A DNA stretch of 64,000 nt from Streptomyces sp. PT12. Its GTDB lineage: Bacteria; Actinomycetota; Actinomycetes; Streptomycetales; Streptomycetaceae. Under the pieces are notes generated by a model, which worked only from the letters and a program-made list of their open reading frames with translations, searched no databases and was not told the DNA's origin. The number at the start of each line of letters is the position of its first letter. Positions within the stretch are counted from its first letter, which is position 1. Both the position numbers and the translations under genes were made by a program. Positions 59,801 through 64,000 of this stretch are shown here, in pieces. The stretch covers positions 34,895 to 98,894 of the forward strand of contig NZ_QEST01000163.1 in NCBI RefSeq assembly GCF_003311645.1, in the 5' to 3' direction.

Positions 59801-59885
59801 CGCTGGACGCGAGCAGGGCGGCGATCAGGCCCAGGGCGGGCCCGAACCGCCCCAGGAGGGGATGGTGTCTCAGCCAGGATCTCAT
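56871..59885 (-). CDS. Secreted GH13 amylase/pullulanase-like enzyme with two CBM25 modules
   Basis: A 1004-residue secreted enzyme. Signal peptide to about residue 33; two CBM25-type starch-binding modules (about 40-140 and 160-250) repeating VxVFYxTx-W and GSGTWDNNxGANY; a fibronectin III domain (about 260-355, TPSGLTAEVNGVGVVVKWDPS); then the GH13 barrel from about 370. GH13 motifs: DVVYNHSS, GFRVDTAVHIP (nucleophile Asp), FGEVAAF (acid Glu) and VDSHDYG. The C-terminal domain is beta-rich. It degrades starch or related alpha-glucans outside the cell. Upstream operator-like palindromes at 59975 and 60269 suggest Reg1/MalR control. Confidence 0.9.
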   Translation of the reverse strand: MRSWLRHHPLLGRFGPALGLIAALLASSAPASGAPAREPMAEVANNATVFYHTGTRDWSAFYLHYAPTGGAWTTVPGVAMDAACDGWVKRTVDLGDATEFQATFTDGSGTWDNNDGANYQLGAGPIAVRDGQVSVSDPCGADPEPDPDPSPDPDQNQARIYFSTATLGWRTVNLHYRPDGGSWTAVPGVGMTEVCPGWVARTVDLGTATALTAAFNNGSGTWDNNNGADYRIGTGLTTVADRRVVPEATDPCAGHEPDTEAPTTPSGLTAEVNGVGVVVKWDPSTDNVGVTGYQVTLAGGPGGTAVADTTSTVWSRADLEPRTDYTFSVRARDAAGNLSAPTTPVEVTTGDAPPAPAAGEPIGTDPRENPIYFVLTARFFDGDSSNNRGGSQHERSGNASYDDPMFRGDFRGLVEKLDYIKALGFSAVWITPVVLGRSDYDYHGYHGWDFYRVDPRLESTGATYQDLINAAHAKGMKIYQDVVYNHSSRWGANGLYTPTVYGVQDEQWDWYYDTPEAGREYDPLEEDAEGRPYNGDLWSTEEPPGNSCVNWGQPTGSTSPEGYRVYHCQWPSPTSGMFPEEYYHQCWIGNWEGEDSRSCWLHDDLADLNTENAEVQDHLINAYNRFIDMGVDGFRVDTAVHIPRVIWTRHFLPAIHERVEERFGAEKAENFFVFGEVAAFVNDKWNRGSVNHSAQFFTWQPRQEYSADDAEAVLEEYEHENGLGTGGQPTSDNAFLDGNAYHSPDRSRFSGMNIIDMRMHMNFGDAANAFHNGKDSDDSVNDATYNVVYVDSHDYGPNKSSTRYAGGTDAWAENMALMWTFRGIPTLYYGSEIEFQAGQRIDCGPTCPLATTGRAYYGDHLEGEVSAGDFGEVESASGPVAETLEQPLVRHVQRLNQIREAIPALQKGQYSTEGVEGHMAFKRRYTDTAAGVDSMALVTVTHAATFTGVPNGTWTDAVTGDTVRVTDGTLAVDAPGQGNLRAYVLDTALTPAPGVIGAAGPYLR

Positions 59886-59974
59886 CGGTGGTACGGCTCT
59901 CCTCAGGTGTCACCGCGAGGGGCGGTGGGGGGATGGCTAGCCGTGCTGCGCGCCTCAACTCCGGCGAAGGGGCT

Positions 59975-59986
59975 GCAAGTTCTTGT
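59975..59986 (-). promoter_or_regulatory. Reg1/MalR-type operator, proximal
   Basis: GCAAGTTCTTGT, one base off the perfect palindrome GCAAG-TT-CTTGC, 90 bp upstream of the CBM25-GH13 start. Additional TTGC/GCAA half sites lie next to it at 59995-60003. Confidence 0.65.
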
Positions 59987-60268
59987 GGAAGAAGTTGCGG
60001 CAAGGGGAGGGTATCGCCGTTCCCTGGCGCCGTGAAGCCCTTGCGCCGCGCGGGCTGTGCGCCTGTGCCGCCCGTCTCGCGTGCGGGGGTGGTGCGCGGC
60101 CGTGGTGGGGTGCTTCGCGTGCGGGCCAGGGGGAACGTCACTGGCCTGGGCGGCGCGTCTGCCGCGCGGGGGCGCGCGATGGCGCGCGGGACCTCCCCGG
60201 TCGGCCGGGCGCGTAGGTCGGGGTTCGACCCTCGGTCGACCGGGGAGCGGGCTCCAAGCTAGCAGCTC

Positions 60269-60280
60269 GCAAGTTCTTGC
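60269..60280 (-). promoter_or_regulatory. Reg1/MalR-type operator, distal
   Basis: Perfect GCAAG-TT-CTTGC, 384 bp upstream of the CBM25-GH13 start. GGTTTGCGAG follows with a further half site. No gene start lies nearby on the other strand. Confidence 0.65.
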
Positions 60281-60289
60281 GACAGGGTT

Positions 60290-60880
60290 TGCGAGGGCTT
60301 TGGCGGTGGGGCTCTTGGCGGTGGGTCTCTTGGGGGGCGGCTCTTGGCTGGACGTCCTCCCGTTCCCCGTCCGCCGACCTCCGCTTTCGTGGTGGGTGCG
60401 GGTCAGAGATCGGCACCCACGGGAGGGGGCGCCGGGTGACCGGCCGTCCCGGTAACCGGTCGGTCTCGTCGTCGGCCGGGACCGTGCACCAAACGGGCGC
60501 AGGCGGATACCGGTGTGAGGGTGGTCGATCTCTGCGCGGTCGGCTGGGGTGGCGCGCACCCTTCGGGCCCGCCCTGGCCGCACATGGCGTTCTCATTCCT
60601 GGCGTCCGTTGAGCTGCTGCAGCGGGCCGGTGCTTATCTGCGGCTTGTGCCGGGGCGGATGCTCTCTGGAAACGGCGCACACTGTGTGGTGAACAGAACG
60701 TGCCGCGTGTCAGAAGAGGCCCCGACCCGTGTGAGGCGGGCATAAGCAGCAGCGGGCGCGCTGAACGACGCGCGCCCTCGCCCTGGACCGGCCCGCTGCA
60801 TCAGCTCAACGTGCGTGCGGTGAACGACGAGAGCGGCGGCCAGGGCAGGCCCGGACCCGCCACGAAAGCAGAGGTCGGCC
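60290..60880. other. Gene-free stretch
   Basis: I see no supportable gene, RNA gene or element here. The open frames in this stretch are Arg/Pro-rich translations of GC-biased DNA without ribosome sites. It separates the distal operator from the amylase terminator and may be a decayed remnant. Confidence 0.5.
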
Positions 60881-60882
60881 GA

Positions 60883-60920
60883 CGGCGGGCGGGAGGGTGT
60901 CCGCCCTCAGCCGCCCGCCG
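60883..60920 (-). terminator. Terminator downstream of the alpha-amylase gene
   Basis: CGGCGGGCGG (60883-60892) pairs with CCGCCCGCCG (60911-60920); inside, GAGGG (60893-60897) pairs with CCCTC (60904-60908), leaving a two-base bulge. A strong stem 50 bp after the amylase stop. Confidence 0.85.
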
Positions 60921-60970
60921 CCGACCACCGATCGTCGACTGTCTACCACCAACCGTCGACCGCCCGTCAA

Positions 60971-62374
60971 CTACCCCACGTGGAACGCGACAGCGGACTT
61001 CGCGGGCAGCTCGATCGACACCCGGCCGCCCGTGACGGTCACCTCGGTGCCGCAGTCATCGAGAACGTTGCAGTACGTCCCGTCGGGCACGGCCGTGGTG
61101 AACTCCGCGCTCACCGCCTCAGTGCCGTTGTTGATCGCGACGAAGCCGTTCGCCCCACGGCCGAAGCCGAGGACGTTGCCCTGGGGCGACTGCGCGTCGG
61201 TCACCTCGGCGTCGCCGACCGCGTTGTGCCAGGCGACCATGCCGGTGATGCGGGGGTCGCGGTTGAGGCAGTACCAGCCGCTCGCGCAGTCGGTGTCGGT
61301 GACAAAGCCGTCCGCGTCGGCGGGCGGTGAGTCGTCGCGGCCTTCGAACTCGAACCCGGCGTAGACGGTGGGGGTGGAGTGGTTCCAGCCGAGCTGGAAG
61401 ACGTTGGCGAGGACCGCGGTGTCGCCATCGCGGTAGGTGAGGTGGCGGCCGTCGCGTTCGGTGTCGTGGTTGGTGACGAACGAGACGGAGTTCTCCGCGG
61501 GCAGCAGCCCGGGCCCGAAGTCGGCCAGGCTGGCGATGTCGCCCTGGAACGCGGCCTTGAGCTGGTCCGCGTAGGTGAAGTCAAGGACGCGCCCGCTGCC
61601 GTAGTACTCGTCGGGCTGGGGGGTCGCGCCGGGGAAGACCTCGTGGAAGACGAACGGGGCCGAGCCGTCGGCCGTGGCGTCGAGTTGGCCCACGATCGCC
61701 TCGAGGTCGCCCGCGGGGATGTGCTTGGCCGCGTCCACCCGGAAGCCCGAGACGCCAAGCGCTATCTGGGAGTTGAGATATCCGGCGATGGACGCCCGCA
61801 CATCGGCGTCGCCCGTCTTGAGGTCGGGCAGGCCGAGCAACTCGCAGTTCTGGACCTCCCAGGTGTCGTTCCAGTTGCTGATGGTCCGGCTGCAGACGTC
61901 GACGTTGTAGTCCGCCCGCTCGTACATCGGCGGGGCGTACTTGTCCGTGAGCTGGGTCCCGCCGTAGCTGGTGCCGGGCTGGGCCGCGGTGTGGTTGATC
62001 ACGGCGTCGGTGTAGACCTTCACCCCCGCGGCGTTGCAGGCGTCGGCCATGGCGGCGAAGTCGTCCTGGCTGCCGAAGCGCCCGTTCAACTCATAGCTGT
62101 AGGGCTGGTAGATGTCCCACCAGGCGCCTTCCGGGTGGGCGAAGGACTCGGCCGGTGGGGCGACCCAGACCGCGCCATAGCCCGCGGGGCCGAGGACATC
62201 GGTGCACTCGGCGGCCACTGAACGCCAGTTCCACGCCCAGAGGTTGGCGATGACGTCTCCCTCAGCCGCCGCCGACGTGGAGGGCTCGGCGGATGCGGGG
62301 ACGACCACCATGGTCGTGCTCAGGGCGGCCGCGACGGCCGTGGCGATTCCGAGTCGTTTGCTGATGTGGGGCAC
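60971..62374 (-). CDS. Secreted alpha-amylase (GH13)
   Basis: A 467-residue Streptomyces-type extracellular alpha-amylase. Signal peptide to about residue 29 (cleavage near ASA). Catalytic motifs: DAVINHT (region I), GFRVDAAKH (nucleophile Asp, region II), FHEVF (acid Glu, region III) and FVTNHDTERDG (region IV). GYGAVWVAPPAESF and the animal-like short loops fit GH13_32. It lacks a starch-binding module, ending with the beta domain at SVAFHVG-like residues. A perfect GCAAG-TT-CTTGC operator lies 148 bp upstream, and a LacI repressor gene is divergent in position but same in strand upstream, so maltose/starch control is expected. Confidence 0.93.
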   Translation of the reverse strand: MPHISKRLGIATAVAAALSTTMVVVPASAEPSTSAAAEGDVIANLWAWNWRSVAAECTDVLGPAGYGAVWVAPPAESFAHPEGAWWDIYQPYSYELNGRFGSQDDFAAMADACNAAGVKVYTDAVINHTAAQPGTSYGGTQLTDKYAPPMYERADYNVDVCSRTISNWNDTWEVQNCELLGLPDLKTGDADVRASIAGYLNSQIALGVSGFRVDAAKHIPAGDLEAIVGQLDATADGSAPFVFHEVFPGATPQPDEYYGSGRVLDFTYADQLKAAFQGDIASLADFGPGLLPAENSVSFVTNHDTERDGRHLTYRDGDTAVLANVFQLGWNHSTPTVYAGFEFEGRDDSPPADADGFVTDTDCASGWYCLNRDPRITGMVAWHNAVGDAEVTDAQSPQGNVLGFGRGANGFVAINNGTEAVSAEFTTAVPDGTYCNVLDDCGTEVTVTGGRVSIELPAKSAVAFHVG

Positions 62375-62521
62375 GGAGCTTGCTCCTCTTCCGAGTTCTG
62401 GCGTGGGGGGATCACGTGGCCAGGGGGCCGCACGGCAGACAGCCCGGCTCGGCGGTCTCCTGGATCACGCTGGGGGAGGTCCGACGCGCCACGGCTCTCC
62501 AGGAGGTCCCGCAAGGTGATT

Positions 62522-62565
62522 GCAAGTTCTTGCGGCTCGTCCTGAAAGTTACAGAGGACTTGCAG
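62522..62565 (-). promoter_or_regulatory. Reg1/MalR-type operator cluster upstream of the amylase gene
   Basis: Perfect GCAAG-TT-CTTGC at 62522-62533 and a CTTGCAG half site at 62559-62565, 148-191 bp upstream of the alpha-amylase ATG. Repeated CTTGCA motifs are the known Reg1/MalR operators of Streptomyces amylase promoters. Confidence 0.75.
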
Positions 62566-62626
62566 TGTGGGCCAGGGGTGAAACAGTGCCGTTCCCGTGA
62601 AGAGGATGTGAATGATGGGGATGGCG

Positions 62627-63655
62627 TCAGGGCAGCCGGGTGTCCCGCGGGGTGGCGGTGGAGCCCCTGACGACCAGCTCGGGCTGGAAGACGAACTCCG
62701 TGTGCTGCACGAGGTTGCCGTTGATCTCCTCGAGCAGTGAGTTCACGGCCGCGCTCGTCATCGCGCGCACGGGCTGCCGAAGGGTGGTGAGCGGCGGATC
62801 GGTGAACGCGAACAGGTGCGAGTCGTCGTACCCGACCACGGAGATGTCGTCCGGCACCTCAAGTCCCCGCTGCCGAACGGCCCTTACCGCCCCGAGGGCC
62901 ATCATGTCGCTGCCGCAGACGATGCCCGTGCAGCCCGCGTCCAGCAGGGCGGCGGCGGCCGCCTGGCCGCCCTCGACGCTGAACAGCGTGTGCCGCACGG
63001 CCCCTTGGCCGCCCGTCTCATCGAGGAACCCCGCGACCTTGCGCTGCGTCGGCACGAACCGGTGCGGCCCGACGGCGAGTCCGATGTCCCGGTGGCCCAA
63101 CGCCCTCAGGTGCTGCACCGCCCTGCGCGTCGCGGCGGCGTCGTCGGGGGAGACGAACGGCGCCTTGATCGCGGGGTTGAAGCCGTTGATGAGGACGAAC
63201 GGCACGCCGCGCCCGGTGAGTCGGGCATAGCGCTCGGGGTCGGCCGTGGTGTCGGCGTGCAGCCCCGAGAGAAAGATGATGCCCGTGACGCCGCGGTCGA
63301 CCAGCTGCTCCACCAGCTCGTCCTCGGTCGCGCCGCCGGGGCTCTGCGTGCACAGCACGGGCGTGTAGCCGCTGCGCACGAGGACCTGCTCGATGACCTG
63401 GGCGAACGCGGGGAATATGGGGTTGGTCAGCTCGGGGATCACCAGCCCGACGAGGCCGGAGCTGCGCTGCCGCAGCCGCGTTGGGCGCTCGTAGCCGAGC
63501 ACGTCGAGGGCGGCGAGCACCTTCTGCCGGGTGGCCGCGGCCACCCCGCTCTTGCCGTTGAGTACGCGGCTCACCGTCGCCTCGCTGACCCCGGCGTGCT
63601 GCGCGATGTCGGCCATCCGGGCGGGCGGCGGCAGCACCCCACCAGCGTCTCTCAC
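62627..63655 (-). CDS. LacI-family repressor (Reg1/MalR type)
   Basis: About 342 residues. The N-terminal HTH MADIAQHAGVSEATVSRVLNGKSGV (from about residue 14) recognises operators; the rest is the periplasmic-binding-protein-like effector domain (GLVGLVIPELTNPIFPAFAQV, GIVCGSDMMALGAVRAV, ISVVGYDDSHLFAFTDPPLTTLRQP). The sequence is very close to Streptomyces Reg1/MalR, repressor of maltose and amylase genes, consistent with the operators in this window. GTG 63655 overlaps the alpha-glucosidase stop (GTGA) and is preferred; ATG 63667 and ATG 63616 are alternatives. It is cotranscribed with the glucosidase gene and read toward the amylase. Confidence 0.88.
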   Translation of the reverse strand: MRDAGGVLPPPARMADIAQHAGVSEATVSRVLNGKSGVAAATRQKVLAALDVLGYERPTRLRQRSSGLVGLVIPELTNPIFPAFAQVIEQVLVRSGYTPVLCTQSPGGATEDELVEQLVDRGVTGIIFLSGLHADTTADPERYARLTGRGVPFVLINGFNPAIKAPFVSPDDAAATRRAVQHLRALGHRDIGLAVGPHRFVPTQRKVAGFLDETGGQGAVRHTLFSVEGGQAAAAALLDAGCTGIVCGSDMMALGAVRAVRQRGLEVPDDISVVGYDDSHLFAFTDPPLTTLRQPVRAMTSAAVNSLLEEINGNLVQHTEFVFQPELVVRGSTATPRDTRLP

Positions 63656-64000
63656 GCCTGCCACCATACCGTGGTGTCGGGCGGCACCTCGGTGCCGTCG
63701 GCGCCGGGACCGCTGGCCAGGAGCCTGGAGGCGGTCTCGGGCAGCAGATCGCCGACGTCCACGGCGGCGGCGCCGGTGTTGGCGACACAGATCACCGCCT
63801 CGCCGCTGGGGGCGTCGCGGCGGAAGGCCAGGACGCCATCGGGCGCCTGAAGCCAGCGCACCGCGTCGCCCGCGCCCAGCGCGGGGTTGATCGAACGGGC
63901 GGCGAGCGCCGAGCGGTACAACTCCAGGGTGGAGGCGGGGTCTCCGGTCTGGCGGGCGACCGAGAGCGCCGCCCAGGCGGGGGGTTGGGGCAGCCAGCTG
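63652..64000 (-). CDS. Alpha-glucosidase (GH13), C-terminal part
   Basis: The frame is open to the window end. The visible ~115 residues contain WLPQPPAWAALSVARQTGDP, STLELYRSALAAR, and a beta-domain end VLAFRRDAPSGEAVICVANTG to DTTVWWQA. This is the C-terminal domain of oligo-1,6-/alpha-glucosidases next to reg1-type repressors in Streptomyces. It would hydrolyse maltose and short maltooligosaccharides in the cytoplasm, completing the extracellular amylase pathway. The 5' part lies beyond the window; catalytic residues are not visible. Confidence 0.85.
   Translation of the reverse strand, partial: SWLPQPPAWAALSVARQTGDPASTLELYRSALAARSINPALGAGDAVRWLQAPDGVLAFRRDAPSGEAVICVANTGAAAVDVGDLLPETASRLLASGPGADGTEVPPDTTVWWQA

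Noticed and set aside
60138-60743. Minus-strand frame of 201 codons in the amylase intergenic region
   Set aside because: Pro/Arg-rich, no ribosome site and no recognisable fold; it crosses a regulatory operator.
1-64000. tRNA, rRNA, or prophage features
   Set aside because: I saw no convincing cloverleaf, rRNA motif, integrase or attachment-site pair by reading; a dedicated tRNA scan was not possible.

Overview
The window is a high-GC actinobacterial chromosome segment, most likely from Streptomyces or a close relative. The evidence is a SARP-family pathway regulator, a two-domain small laccase, starch genes with Streptomyces-type GCAAG-TT-CTTGC operators next to a Reg1/MalR-type LacI repressor, frequent GTG starts with GTGA/ATGA stop-start overlaps, and sugar ABC transporters that lack their own ATPase.

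Layout. 1-5 kb: the end of a hydantoinase B gene coupled to an amidohydrolase, a macrolide-type glycosyltransferase, and a TrmB/LuxR-type regulator. 5-27 kb: a RiPP gene cluster. A 58-aa precursor (7147-7323, + strand) has a 21-residue C-terminal core in which 20 residues are Ser, Thr or Cys. A ten-gene minus-strand operon (26890 down to 10745) encodes, in transcription order, a SARP activator, a ThiF/E1-like leader-binding protein, YcaO, a tandem SagB-type dehydrogenase, the glutamylation half of a split LanB, the elimination half, a PqqD/RRE-site-2-protease fusion, an ABC ATPase, an ABC permease and a second YcaO. No separate pyridine (4+2) synthase is seen, so I expect a linear goadsporin-like azole/dehydroamino-acid peptide rather than a macrocyclic thiopeptide. 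The precursor promoter carries three heptamers at exactly 11-bp spacing, the pattern of a SARP box, which ties the regulator to a precursor lying about 3.4 kb beyond the end of the operon. Unrelated genes and a 179-bp MITE lie between them.

27-38 kb: a broken response regulator, a DUF2252 protein, a VapBC-like toxin-antitoxin pair, secreted copper/PQQ-type redox proteins beside a small laccase, an orphan gatA, and two secreted proteins. 38-46 kb: a five-gene operon in which two different FAD-dependent oxidoreductases flank a sugar-type ABC importer, with a divergent AraC regulator, followed by a second MITE. 46-51 kb: a Tat-exported polysaccharide lyase, an orphan LivM-like permease coupled to a hydrolase, and a lipoprotein. 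51-54 kb: a compact operon of methyltransferase, UbiA prenyltransferase and PaxB-type membrane terpene cyclase, a candidate minimal meroterpenoid pathway. 54-57 kb: an EF-G paralogue behind a 31-codon upstream ORF. 57-64 kb: two secreted GH13 amylases, their operators, the LacI repressor and the 3' end of an alpha-glucosidase gene.

Main candidates for something new: the RiPP system (S/T/C core, paired YcaOs, RRE-protease fusion, phased SARP boxes) and the methyltransferase-UbiA-membrane cyclase operon.
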